A DNA stretch of 64,000 bases from NCBI RefSeq assembly GCF_019654955.1, contig NZ_BPEV01000025.1, positions 1 through 64,000 on the forward strand, given 5' to 3'. This DNA is from Shewanella sp. KT0246 (lineage in GTDB: Bacteria; Pseudomonadota; Gammaproteobacteria; Enterobacterales; Shewanellaceae). The notes beneath the pieces are model-generated. The model had not been told where the DNA came from. It did no database searches and saw only the letters and a list, made by a program, of their open reading frames with translations. Each line of letters begins with the position of its first letter. Position 1 is the stretch's first letter. A program made the translations under genes and the position numbers. Of the stretch, positions 27,508 to 36,248 are shown one piece after another.

Positions 27508-29742
27508 ATGAAATTCAATCAGCTAGTTACCATTATTTGTATAACCATGCTTTCTTTTTGTTATCACAAAAGGGCTTACTCTGCTGATTATGTCGGTGTC
27601 GAACAATGTGTAGACTGCCACCAGCAAGAGTATAACGATTGGAAAACTTCACACCACAACATGTCTATGAGGCATGCCTCTGTAGAATCAGTTTTAGGTG
27701 ACTTTAACAACGCAACATTGGCTGTAAACGAACAAACCCATCGTTTCTTCAAAAAAGGAACCGATTATTGGGTCAATACTAAAGGACCTGATGGAAAGTT
27801 TCATGACTATCAAATCAGTTATACCTTCGGTTACGAGCCTTTACAGCAGTATATGGTCAAATTCCCTGACGGACGTGTGCAACTTATCCCACTTGCATGG
27901 GATAGTCGTGATAAGTCAAAAGGAGGTCAAGTTTGGTTTCACCTCTACCCTTATATGGAAGTCCATGATGAATTTTTTTGGACCAATAATGGCCAAAATT
28001 GGAATTATATGTGTGCTGATTGTCATTCCACAAACGTGAATAAAAACTATGACAGTAAAACAAATACCTATGATACGACTTGGTCTGAAATCAATGTCGC
28101 TTGTGAAGCTTGTCATGGGTCAGCAAGTGACCATATTAAGTGGTCAAAACAACCTATCGAACAAAACAGTAATATGGGGTTTAATCGTAATTTAGCACCC
28201 AAAGTTGGCTCTTGGGAATTTAATAAAGGTAAAAAGATACTTAAACCCAAGCAGTTATCAGACTCAGACCAATTGAACACTTGTGGTCAATGTCATAGCC
28301 GTAGAGCGCAACTAAATAATAATCATGACCATCTAAAATCCGATTTTTTTGATAAATACATGCTTAACGCCATCACTCCAGAATTGTATTATCCTGACGG
28401 CCAAATTTATGATGAAGTTTTTGTATTAGGATCATTCAAGCAGTCTAAGATGCACAAAGCTGGCGTCGTATGTACCGACTGTCATAATCCTCACAGTAAT
28501 AAACTAGTAGCACCTAAAGAAGCTATTTGCTTTAAGTGTCATGTCCCTAATGAATATACTGCTGCTAAACATAGCCAACATCAAGAAGGCAGTGAAGCCT
28601 CGTTATGTGTCACTTGCCATATGCCCAAAACAACCTATATGGAAATAGACCCAAGAGCCGATCATAGCTTTCAAATACCAAGACCAGACATTAGCCAACA
28701 AATTGGTACACCAAATGTTTGTACAAGTTGCCACACCAAAGAAACCAATCAATGGGCTATTAATGCATTAGCAAAACAGTTTCCTAATTCTAGTTACCAA
28801 CAAAGCGATCATTTCGCGATAGCATTTGCACAAGCTGGCGCTGGAATACCAATTAGTGGTGACTCGCTGTCTTACATTGCTCAAAATAGTCTCGAAGCTA
28901 ATATTATTCGCGCTTCTGCTCTTTCAAGAATGGATAGATTTCCTGGTCAAAATGCCATGGTTGCAATAATGCGCGGGATAAAACATCAAGACCCTCAAAT
29001 AAGAATAGGCGCTATAGCAGGTTCTGCTGCTTATCCATTTGAAGATCGCTGGCAAATTATCAGCCCATTATTACAAGATCCTGTTTTTGCCGTTAGAACA
29101 GAAACTGCAGGCGCGTTAGTTATTAATTGGCAAAATATGAATGCTAACCAACAAGCATTGTTAACTCCTGCTTTAAATGAATACATCGAAATACAGCAGT
29201 TTAATTCTGATAGAGGTTTTGGGTTAATGAACCTCGCTAATATCCACCGTGCTAAAGGAGAAGTTAAGCTAGCCGAACTAACTTATTTAAAAGCGATAGA
29301 GATTGAACCCATTTTTGCCACTAGTTATGTGAATCTCGCTGATTTATATCGCCAACTTGGTGATGATGACAAATCACTAGTGCTGCTAAAGAAAGGAATT
29401 AAAAACCAACCTCAATCAGCAACATTACGTTATAGCGCAGGTTTAAACTTATATAGGCAGCAGCAACTTAAATATGCAATAGATTACTTCACTCAAGCAA
29501 CTGAAATTGAAGCAACAAACGCGCAATATTGGTACGTTTTAGGTTTAGCCCAAGAAAAAATAAATGTTAGTAAAGCAATGGTATCTATATCGAAAGCCTA
29601 CGATGTGGGCAGAAACCCACAACACCTTTATGCTTTATGTGAATTTAAAATTAAGTATCGAGACCCAACAACTCAAGCGTGTTTAGATAGACTCGCTAAA
29701 ATTGTTCCACCGCAGGTTATCAAACAACTTACAGGTGGTTAA
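27508..29742 (+). CDS. Octaheme c-type cytochrome with HEAT-like and TPR repeats
   Basis: A periplasmic electron-transfer protein. A signal peptide covers about residues 1–26. Eight CXXCH haem-binding motifs start at residues 34, 169, 199, 259, 322, 341, 367 and 405, the first three in a cytochrome-c554-like arrangement (VEQCVDCHQQEYNDW). Residues about 460–550 look like HEAT repeats (ASALSRM, IRIGAIAGSAA, VRTETAGALV), and about 560–730 hold tetratricopeptide repeats (NIHRAKGEVKLAELTYLKAI). Proteins of this architecture are known in many proteobacteria, but their reaction is mostly undefined. It lies directly upstream of the hydrogenase operon on the same strand with its own terminator, so a redox link is possible but unproven. 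Confidence 0.9.
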   Translation: MKFNQLVTIICITMLSFCYHKRAYSADYVGVEQCVDCHQQEYNDWKTSHHNMSMRHASVESVLGDFNNATLAVNEQTHRFFKKGTDYWVNTKGPDGKFHDYQISYTFGYEPLQQYMVKFPDGRVQLIPLAWDSRDKSKGGQVWFHLYPYMEVHDEFFWTNNGQNWNYMCADCHSTNVNKNYDSKTNTYDTTWSEINVACEACHGSASDHIKWSKQPIEQNSNMGFNRNLAPKVGSWEFNKGKKILKPKQLSDSDQLNTCGQCHSRRAQLNNNHDHLKSDFFDKYMLNAITPELYYPDGQIYDEVFVLGSFKQSKMHKAGVVCTDCHNPHSNKLVAPKEAICFKCHVPNEYTAAKHSQHQEGSEASLCVTCHMPKTTYMEIDPRADHSFQIPRPDISQQIGTPNVCTSCHTKETNQWAINALAKQFPNSSYQQSDHFAIAFAQAGAGIPISGDSLSYIAQNSLEANIIRASALSRMDRFPGQNAMVAIMRGIKHQDPQIRIGAIAGSAAYPFEDRWQIISPLLQDPVFAVRTETAGALVINWQNMNANQQALLTPALNEYIEIQQFNSDRGFGLMNLANIHRAKGEVKLAELTYLKAIEIEPIFATSYVNLADLYRQLGDDDKSLVLLKKGIKNQPQSATLRYSAGLNLYRQQQLKYAIDYFTQATEIEATNAQYWYVLGLAQEKINVSKAMVSISKAYDVGRNPQHLYALCEFKIKYRDPTTQACLDRLAKIVPPQVIKQLTGG

Positions 29743-29775
29743 AGTCGAATTTAAAATTACAATTTATGCTATTAA

Positions 29776-29822
29776 AACTTTGCCCATAAACTTCTACTTC
29801 TATTGTAAGGGCAAAGTTATTT
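29776..29822 (+). terminator. Terminator of the octaheme cytochrome gene
   Basis: AACTTTGCCC (29776–29785) pairs with GGGCAAAGTT (29809–29818) across a 23-nt loop and is followed by ATTTTATT. Confidence 0.75.
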
Positions 29823-30067
29823 TATTGATTTGTTTGCAAGCTAAGTTTTAACCACTGAAACTAAGCAAATTGTTTCCATTAAAATATTAACTAATCAAAT
29901 TGGTTTTAGAATGCAGTTAAATCTATGGATACAGCTATTCAATAATCGCATTTGCAAAAAGTGCAATCGGCATTACTAAATCTGCAATAAGCGACTGTTT
30001 ATTATGACTTAGCGCAACAATTTCAAATAAATCACAAACATTTCACCGCTCACTAAATTAGCATTTT

Positions 30068-30081
30068 TTGATTAAAATCAA
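30068..30081. promoter_or_regulatory. FNR/EtrA box 1 of the hydrogenase operon
   Basis: TTGATTAAAATCAA matches TTGAT-N4-ATCAA perfectly. It is centred 60 bp (nearly six helical turns) upstream of box 2, at about -101.5. Confidence 0.75.
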
Positions 30082-30127
30082 ATCAACAATCATTGTTTCA
30101 AATAAAATCCAATCAAGTGTTTTAATA

Positions 30128-30176
30128 TTGATTCAAATCAATATGACCCTTTTTTTAACTCTTTATATTGTGTTGA
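30128..30176 (+). promoter_or_regulatory. FNR/EtrA box 2 and class II promoter of hyaA
   Basis: TTGATTCAAATCAA (30128–30141) is a second perfect FNR site. A -10 hexamer TATATT (30164–30169) places the start near 30176, so the box is centred at -41.5, the canonical class II activator position. No good -35 is needed or seen. The leader would be about 37 nt. This predicts anaerobic activation of the whole hydrogenase cluster. Confidence 0.8.
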
Positions 30177-30212
30177 CGCAGTTTAATCCTCCAACATGGA
30201 AAAGGTTAAAAC

Positions 30213-31349
30213 ATGGATACACATGCAGCTTTATATCAGCGGTGCAAAACCCGCTTAGAACAATTAAAACAAACAGCGCCTCGCCAAACCGTAACACTCG
30301 ATGAAAAACTAAAAGAAAACGGTATTACGAGACGTGAATTTATGACTTGGAGCGCATCTGTTACCGCTCTACTTGCCCTACCACTCCCTTTTACAAGTTT
30401 AGTTACCGAAGCCGCAGAGCTCGCAGATAGAGTCCCGCTAATTTGGTTACATATGGCCGAATGTACTGGTTGTTCTGAATCCCTTATACGTACCGACACT
30501 CCAAACCTTGATAGTTTGATATTTGATCATATTTCCTTGGAATATCATGAAACCTTGATGGCAGCATCAGGTTGGCAAGCAGAAGAAAATCTAGAACACG
30601 CGATGGAAGCTTATAAAGGTAACTATCTTTTAGCAGTTGAAGGCGCAATTCCAACAGCAAATAACGGTGCATTTTTAACGGTTGGTTGTAAAGGCCATAC
30701 CGGGATGCATATTGTAAAAGAAGCTGCAGAAGGTGCTGCAGCAATCATCTCAGTGGGGACTTGTGCAGCATTCGGTGGCGTTCAAGCAGCAGCACCAAAT
30801 CCTACAGGTGCAAAAGGCGTGCAAGATGTAATTAATAAGCCAGTCATTAATTTAGGTGGCTGCCCTCCAAGTGAAAAGAACATCGTCGGTACATTAATGT
30901 ACTTCATCATGTTCGGTAAACTCCCAGCCTTAGATATGTTTAATAGACCTAAATGGGCATATGGCGCACGAGTACACGACAACTGTGAAAGACGTGGACG
31001 TTTTGATGCTGGTGAGTTTGTAGAAACATTTGGCGATCAAGGCGCAAAAGATGGTTACTGCCTTTATAAAGTAGGTTGCAAAGGTCCTTACACTTACAAC
31101 AATTGTCCAACGGAACGTTTTAATCATCATACGAGTTGGCCAGTATTAGCGGGGCACGGGTGTATTGGCTGTTCAGAGCCGAACTTCTGGGATGATATGG
31201 CTGATTTTGAAAAACCATTAGGCAGACAATTATTACATGGGGTAGATGCTACAGCAGATACCATTGGTGCAGTCATACTCGGTGCGACTGTTGTTGGTAT
31301 TGGTGCACATGCCGTTGCAAGTCTTTTTGCTAAGCCTTTAGAGGAATAA
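30213..31349 (+). CDS. hyaA: [NiFe] hydrogenase small subunit, Tat-exported
   Basis: The iron-sulfur subunit of a membrane-bound uptake hydrogenase. A long Tat signal has the twin-arginine block TRREFM at residues 39–44 and a hydrophobic stretch to about residue 60. Mature-protein cluster ligands include ECTGCSES (proximal cluster), SVGTCAAFGG, LGGCPPSE and the C-terminal cysteines in YKVGCKGP and GHGCIGCSEP. A C-terminal hydrophobic segment (about residues 350–372) would anchor it to the inner membrane. At 378 aa it resembles the quinone-reactive Wolinella-type (group 1) hydrogenases. It is first in a tight operon behind two FNR boxes. Confidence 0.96.
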   Translation: MDTHAALYQRCKTRLEQLKQTAPRQTVTLDEKLKENGITRREFMTWSASVTALLALPLPFTSLVTEAAELADRVPLIWLHMAECTGCSESLIRTDTPNLDSLIFDHISLEYHETLMAASGWQAEENLEHAMEAYKGNYLLAVEGAIPTANNGAFLTVGCKGHTGMHIVKEAAEGAAAIISVGTCAAFGGVQAAAPNPTGAKGVQDVINKPVINLGGCPPSEKNIVGTLMYFIMFGKLPALDMFNRPKWAYGARVHDNCERRGRFDAGEFVETFGDQGAKDGYCLYKVGCKGPYTYNNCPTERFNHHTSWPVLAGHGCIGCSEPNFWDDMADFEKPLGRQLLHGVDATADTIGAVILGATVVGIGAHAVASLFAKPLEE

Positions 31350-31352
31350 CCC

Positions 31353-33056
31353 ATGAACAAACGTGTCGTAATTGATCCTATTACTCGAATTGAAGGCCAT
31401 CTGCGTGTTGAAGTCGAGGTTGATGAAAATAATGTCATTAAAAAGGCTTGGTCTTCTTCCACCCTTTGGCGTGGTATCGAAGTTATTTTAAAAGGCCGTA
31501 CACCAATGGATGTCGGTTTAATCGTACAGCGAATTTGTGGTGTTTGTACCTACTCTCATTATCGCTGCGGTACTGAAGCTGTTGAAAACGCACTAGACGT
31601 TAAAATTCCACTTAATGCCAAGTATTTGCGTTCGTTAATGCAAACATCATTGTATATGCATGACCATATTGTTCATTTTTATCATTTACATGGATTAGAT
31701 TGGGTAGATGTGGTTTCAGCGTTAAGTGCTGACCCAGCACTCGCTGCACAAGAAGCACTTAAGTACACAGCAAATCCTATTGCAGCTGGCGAAGGTGACT
31801 TACGTGCTGCGCAAGAGCGCGTTAAAGGCTTAGTTGATACCGGTAAATTAGGTCCATTTGCTAATGCCTATTGGGGAAATAGAACCTATAAATTTACCCC
31901 AGAGCAAAACCTAATTGCGTTATCTCATTACCTTAAAGCGCTTGAAGTTCAGCGTATTGCTGCCGAAATGCTTGCAATCTTTGGCGGTAAATCCCCTCAC
32001 CCTCAGTCTTTAGTGGTCGGTGGTGTGACTTCCGTACGCGACATGCTTAGCCCTGCAAGGTTACAAGAATGGAAACAAAAGCACGCAATAGTTCAGGACT
32101 TTATTTTACGAGCTTACAAAGCCGATATTGTCATGGCAGCTGCCGCTTTTGGTACAGAACCTAGTGTGCTGGGTGGAGTCAATGTTAAAAACTTCATGGC
32201 GACCAATGATTTCGTATTAGCTGATGGACAATACATGTTCGATCAAGGCGTTATCATGAACGGTGATTTAGCCGGTGTTAGTGATATTGACCCTGACTCG
32301 ATTAAAGAAGATGTCACCCATGCATGGTATGACGCCGATAAAGCTCAACATCCATATGAAGGTACGACCGTGCCAAACTATACCGGTTTTGTTGAACGCG
32401 ATACGGTTTATGGCAAATTACCTACTGTTGATGGCGACGGCAAATATTCTTGGGTTAAATCCCCAAGATACAAAGATGAACCCGTCGAAGTTGGACCGCT
32501 TGCATCATTACTTGTGAGTTACGCCCGAGGTAACAAGGTCGTTGTTGATTCAGTGAATGGTTTACTTGAAGCAACTGGATTACCCATCGAGGCTTTATTT
32601 ACTACATTGGGACGTACAGCAGCTCGCATGCTTCAAACGGTGATCGTTGCAGAAGAAGGATTAAAAACCTTTGATGCGATGCTAGTAAATATGCAATCAG
32701 ATGAAAGCACCTATGTCACTCCAGAAATAGATTCCAGTAAAGATTATGTGGGGCACGCCATGATTGAAGCGCCACGAGGAATGTTAAGCCATTGGATTAG
32801 GATCAAAGGCGGTAAAATAGAAAATTACCAAGCTATTGTTCCTACCACATGGAATGCTGGACCTGTTGATGTCAATGGCAAAGTGGGACCGTATGAAGCC
32901 TCACTCATTGGTTTAGAGCTTGAAGATCCAAGTAAACCTCTTGAGGTCATTCGTATTATTCACTCTTTTGATCCTTGTATGGCTTGCGCCGTTCACGTCA
33001 TGGATTACAAAGGTACCAGTTTAGGCGAGTTTAAAATCGATCCCAACGGATTTTAA
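31353..33056 (+). CDS. hyaB: [NiFe] hydrogenase large subunit
   Basis: It carries the NiFe(CN)2CO active site that splits H2. Nickel ligands are in the N-terminal RICGVC motif (Cys62, Cys65) and the C-terminal DPCMACAVH motif (Cys542, Cys545). The 19 residues after His548, starting VMDYKG, form the C-terminal extension that the HyaD protease removes after nickel insertion. The protein has no signal and is expected to be carried out with HyaA by the Tat system. At 567 aa it is full length and lies 3 nt after hyaA. Confidence 0.97.
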   Translation: MNKRVVIDPITRIEGHLRVEVEVDENNVIKKAWSSSTLWRGIEVILKGRTPMDVGLIVQRICGVCTYSHYRCGTEAVENALDVKIPLNAKYLRSLMQTSLYMHDHIVHFYHLHGLDWVDVVSALSADPALAAQEALKYTANPIAAGEGDLRAAQERVKGLVDTGKLGPFANAYWGNRTYKFTPEQNLIALSHYLKALEVQRIAAEMLAIFGGKSPHPQSLVVGGVTSVRDMLSPARLQEWKQKHAIVQDFILRAYKADIVMAAAAFGTEPSVLGGVNVKNFMATNDFVLADGQYMFDQGVIMNGDLAGVSDIDPDSIKEDVTHAWYDADKAQHPYEGTTVPNYTGFVERDTVYGKLPTVDGDGKYSWVKSPRYKDEPVEVGPLASLLVSYARGNKVVVDSVNGLLEATGLPIEALFTTLGRTAARMLQTVIVAEEGLKTFDAMLVNMQSDESTYVTPEIDSSKDYVGHAMIEAPRGMLSHWIRIKGGKIENYQAIVPTTWNAGPVDVNGKVGPYEASLIGLELEDPSKPLEVIRIIHSFDPCMACAVHVMDYKGTSLGEFKIDPNGF

Positions 33057-33085
33057 CTATTTAGCCAATCAAAGAGGAATTAATT

Positions 33086-33751
33086 ATGACTCAGGTTGCT
33101 ACCCACCATAGAGAATTGATTTTCTCGCCTGCTATCCGAATTTTTCACTGGATAAGGGCGTTATCAATTGTGGTGCTTATCGCTACTGGATTTTACATTT
33201 CTTGGCCATTTCTAGTGGCACCAGAATCATCTGATGTATTAGTACAAGGATGGATCCGATTTGCCCATATTATTTTTGGCTTTGCATTAACGAGTATCAC
33301 CATTATCCGTTTTTACTTGTTTTTCTTTAGTAAAAGATCGATAGAAAGGCGCTCGATGAAAGATGTAATGAGCATTAAAAGCTGGATTACCCAGATAAAG
33401 TCTTACATCTGGATGGGTCACCTAGATAAAGCTGGTGTATATGGTCCATTGCAGTTTGTTACATACGTGGCTATTTCATTTGTAGCCTTGTTTATGTGTA
33501 TTACTGGATTAGTACTTTACGCCAATGTCTATCATGAAGGTTTGGGCGGAATAATTTGGGATGTTTCTGCGTGGTTTACCGCAATAATGGGTGGTTTAGC
33601 ACAAGTGAGGATCTGGCACCATATCCTGACTTGGGTATTCATTGTGTTCATGGTAATTCACGTTTATATGGCCGTTTGGTCTGGTATTCGATTTAAACAT
33701 AACTCAGTCGATTCAATCGTATCTGGCTATGACTACCACAAGGATCACTAA
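33086..33751 (+). CDS. hyaC: Hydrogenase cytochrome b subunit (quinone-reducing membrane anchor)
   Basis: A dihaem cytochrome b that takes electrons from HyaA and reduces quinone. Four hydrophobic helices are visible, with likely haem-ligand histidines in IFHWIRALS (helix I), RFAHIIFGF (helix II) and the C-terminal IWHHILTW and VIHVYMAVWSG. At 221 aa it has the usual size. AGAGGAA precedes the ATG. Its presence defines the complex as respiratory rather than a soluble hydrogenase. Confidence 0.94.
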   Translation: MTQVATHHRELIFSPAIRIFHWIRALSIVVLIATGFYISWPFLVAPESSDVLVQGWIRFAHIIFGFALTSITIIRFYLFFFSKRSIERRSMKDVMSIKSWITQIKSYIWMGHLDKAGVYGPLQFVTYVAISFVALFMCITGLVLYANVYHEGLGGIIWDVSAWFTAIMGGLAQVRIWHHILTWVFIVFMVIHVYMAVWSGIRFKHNSVDSIVSGYDYHKDH

Positions 33752-33754
33752 ACT

Positions 33755-34309
33755 TTGTCTACCACCCTACTTATTGGGATAGGTAATGTATTGTACGCCG
33801 ATGAAGGTATCGGCGTACATTTCGTTAATTATATCCAAGAGAAATATCAGTTTACTCATCCGACTGACCAATTAGATTTACTTGATGGGGGCACATTAGC
33901 TCAGGGGCTTATTCCGATCTTATGTAAATACGACAACCTAATTGTGGTCGATACCGTTAATAGCCCTGGTGTTAGCCCCGGTGAAGTTTATTCGTTTAAT
34001 TTTGACCAAGCACCACCTGAAATTGATTGGCAAGGTAGTGCGCATGAAGTTGAAATGTTGCAAACCCTTATCATGATGGAAATGGTTGGTGATAGGCCAA
34101 ATACTCATGTTGTTGGCGTAACACCTACAGTAATTGAACCAATGACCTTAGGACTTACTAAAACTATCCAAGCAGCAGTTCCTACTATGGAAAACGTATT
34201 GCTCAAACACCTTAAAGAGCGTGGCTTTAGTTACCAGCAACAAGCGGAAGTGGATATCAACGAGCTTATCCCTGATTCATATAAACGCGGAAACTTACAA
34301 TATGCCTAA
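33755..34309 (+). CDS. hyaD: Hydrogenase maturation endopeptidase
   Basis: This protease trims the C-terminus of HyaB after nickel insertion. The N-terminal IGIGNVLYADEGIGVH contains the conserved Glu, and Asp/His residues that bind the active-site nickel follow in VVDTVNSPG and GSAHEVEM. At 184 aa it matches HyaD/HybD/HydD proteins. The start codon is TTG at 33755, 3 nt after hyaC, with AAGGA about 10 nt upstream. The next gene begins inside its last codons. Confidence 0.93.
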   Translation: MSTTLLIGIGNVLYADEGIGVHFVNYIQEKYQFTHPTDQLDLLDGGTLAQGLIPILCKYDNLIVVDTVNSPGVSPGEVYSFNFDQAPPEIDWQGSAHEVEMLQTLIMMEMVGDRPNTHVVGVTPTVIEPMTLGLTKTIQAAVPTMENVLLKHLKERGFSYQQQAEVDINELIPDSYKRGNLQYA

Positions 34310-36239
34310 AATTTGTTTTAATTTTCACTGTTATCGCGACATCCCCTTATATGCAGATCTCTGTAATCTTTATCTCGCTGATAACCGTTTCGATTTTACC
34401 ATTGGTCACCTCATTAATCATGACCAAAAAACCAAACATGCCCAGTTTGAACAAGTACATACCTATTTTTTAGAAGTTGAAGGCTTAGAGGCAGAACTCG
34501 GTGATCTAGCAGATGAAATTGCGACAAAGTTTCTCTACTCTATTTGGCTTAAAAGTGCTGAAGTAATAACTATTGAACATAGATTAGGCACTAAAAACTG
34601 TTTACAACATCACGTCGTAAACCAACGATTCTGTAGTGAATGTGAACCTAAGTTGTCAGACATAAATGCAATCTATGATATCTCTGATAACTGTCAACAA
34701 TGCTTTGGTCATAAAAAGCTACAAGACTATGAACTAGGTTTTAAACAGCAAGATATTTGTGACGTTGTCGACAAGATTGTTCAAGGAAAAGAAGTTTGTT
34801 TAGGGGAAACAGCTAATCAAATTTACCTAAGTCTTAATTCAATAAATCTGACCAACCCAATTCAAGATTTTGAAAATCAAGCTAGGCCTTTGCAACAAAT
34901 ATTATTTACCCATCCACAAGTAATCACTTCATCTTTTATTGTCAATGAACAGCAAGCATTAGCGTTATCAAGCTTTGAAAAACCGTTTATCAAACTTGCT
35001 CCGAATAAAAACTTAGATGCTATCAGTGAACATGAAAAACAACATTTAATTGCCAGTTACTACGATGTCACATTTGCTGATAGCCGACTGCTGATTAAGA
35101 TAGCTGCATTACTAAAACATAAAGGGATTAACTGGTTATTCATCAATAAACCCAATATAACAAAAACGAGCAATACTCTAAGAGTGACTTGGTTGGATAG
35201 TGCTTGGGTTCAAACTACAACTCTAAGTGATATATCCATTGAAGCACCATTGCCAAGACATGATGACAATCGTTACCTTCAATATGATGTCTCATACAAA
35301 AAGAATGTACTCTCTTGTCACATAGATAAACATGCTGAGATCACGAGTACCAGTCATATAGCGAGTAAGCCGCTTGCCGGTATTGATGCTGCAATATGTG
35401 CCATGCATTCTGGTTTATTAAGCACAGGCTGTATTACAAGCGCTAAAGGCTTTTTCGAAGCCACTTCAACACTTAAAAAACTCGCTTGTATCTACTTTTC
35501 AAGTCAGCAATCGAGTTCTGTGATTACACAAAATGAACAAGGCGATATCAATTCATTCCTACAATTACCGATTCTCCCTCAAAACGGAGTTGAATTGATT
35601 CAAGAGTTAACCTCTTCTGATAAAAATACCATATTTAAAAAATATAATGATGCTTTCCCTGATACCGTGACACTGGTTTCAGAGTTTAATCTAGCACCTA
35701 ATGAACGTCTTGATAGCTTACAGGCATTTATGGCTTATGCTGCGTTAATCGTGCTACCGACTGAAGAAATATCCTCAAGTGGTCACATTTCTCCACATTT
35801 ACTGAGCCAAGAACTAGCCAATAAATTCCACGCATTGGCTCAAACCTACCAAGGTAACAATGCTCCAAGAATCGATTTTCCATTGTGTGCCATTAACAGT
35901 GATGACGATTTTTCCGTCCATAACCGTTCAATAAATTGGCGAAAAACACTGGCCAGTTTAATGAGTTTCAAATTAGCTGGAGCAAATCCAGCTATTTTAG
36001 CTTTTGGCTTTTTCGACTCATTTACCGATTATTTAAGTAATTGGATTGATCACCTAGAGCAACAGCAAGGCATAGACGCTGTGGTTTTAGCTGGTAGCGA
36101 TTTTAGCTACGAGGTGCTCGCAAACAGATTATGTATTCGACTAGGTAAAAACTATCCACTAGTGGTTAACAGACAATTTGACTTGGATGGAGCCAATATA
36201 GCGATTGGCGGTATGTATCTTGCCAAGCGACGTCGTTAG
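34302..36239 (+). CDS. HypF-like hydrogenase accessory protein (possible HydE counterpart)
   Basis: A 645-aa protein of no assigned reaction. The start is ATG at 34302, overlapping the hyaD stop by 8 nt; an upstream in-frame ATG at 34221 lies inside hyaD and is unlikely. Three segments look like the neighbouring HypF: a CSEC-x16-CQQC zinc finger (Cys111/114/131/134), a YrdC-like stretch LALSSFEKPFIKLAPN (about 221–236), and a C-terminal DAVVLAGSDFSYEVL with FDLDGANIAIGG (about 592–640) that parallels the ASKHA/Kae1-like end of HypF. The acylphosphatase domain and the HHYAH metal motif are missing. I infer a degenerate HypF paralogue acting in maturation. The epsilonproteobacterial gene hydE occupies the same place after the protease gene; homology to it is not checked. 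Confidence 0.7.
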   Translation: MPKICFNFHCYRDIPLYADLCNLYLADNRFDFTIGHLINHDQKTKHAQFEQVHTYFLEVEGLEAELGDLADEIATKFLYSIWLKSAEVITIEHRLGTKNCLQHHVVNQRFCSECEPKLSDINAIYDISDNCQQCFGHKKLQDYELGFKQQDICDVVDKIVQGKEVCLGETANQIYLSLNSINLTNPIQDFENQARPLQQILFTHPQVITSSFIVNEQQALALSSFEKPFIKLAPNKNLDAISEHEKQHLIASYYDVTFADSRLLIKIAALLKHKGINWLFINKPNITKTSNTLRVTWLDSAWVQTTTLSDISIEAPLPRHDDNRYLQYDVSYKKNVLSCHIDKHAEITSTSHIASKPLAGIDAAICAMHSGLLSTGCITSAKGFFEATSTLKKLACIYFSSQQSSSVITQNEQGDINSFLQLPILPQNGVELIQELTSSDKNTIFKKYNDAFPDTVTLVSEFNLAPNERLDSLQAFMAYAALIVLPTEEISSSGHISPHLLSQELANKFHALAQTYQGNNAPRIDFPLCAINSDDDFSVHNRSINWRKTLASLMSFKLAGANPAILAFGFFDSFTDYLSNWIDHLEQQQGIDAVVLAGSDFSYEVLANRLCIRLGKNYPLVVNRQFDLDGANIAIGGMYLAKRRR

Positions 36240-36248
36240 GAGCAATTT

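Noticed and set aside
30068..30304. 78-aa ORF upstream of and overlapping hyaA
   Set aside because: It runs across the FNR boxes and promoter and has the composition of noncoding AT-rich sequence.
34221..34301. In-frame ATG upstream of the HypF-like gene
   Set aside because: It lies deep in hyaD and adds a low-complexity N-terminus; ATG 34302 overlaps the hyaD stop as other genes here do.
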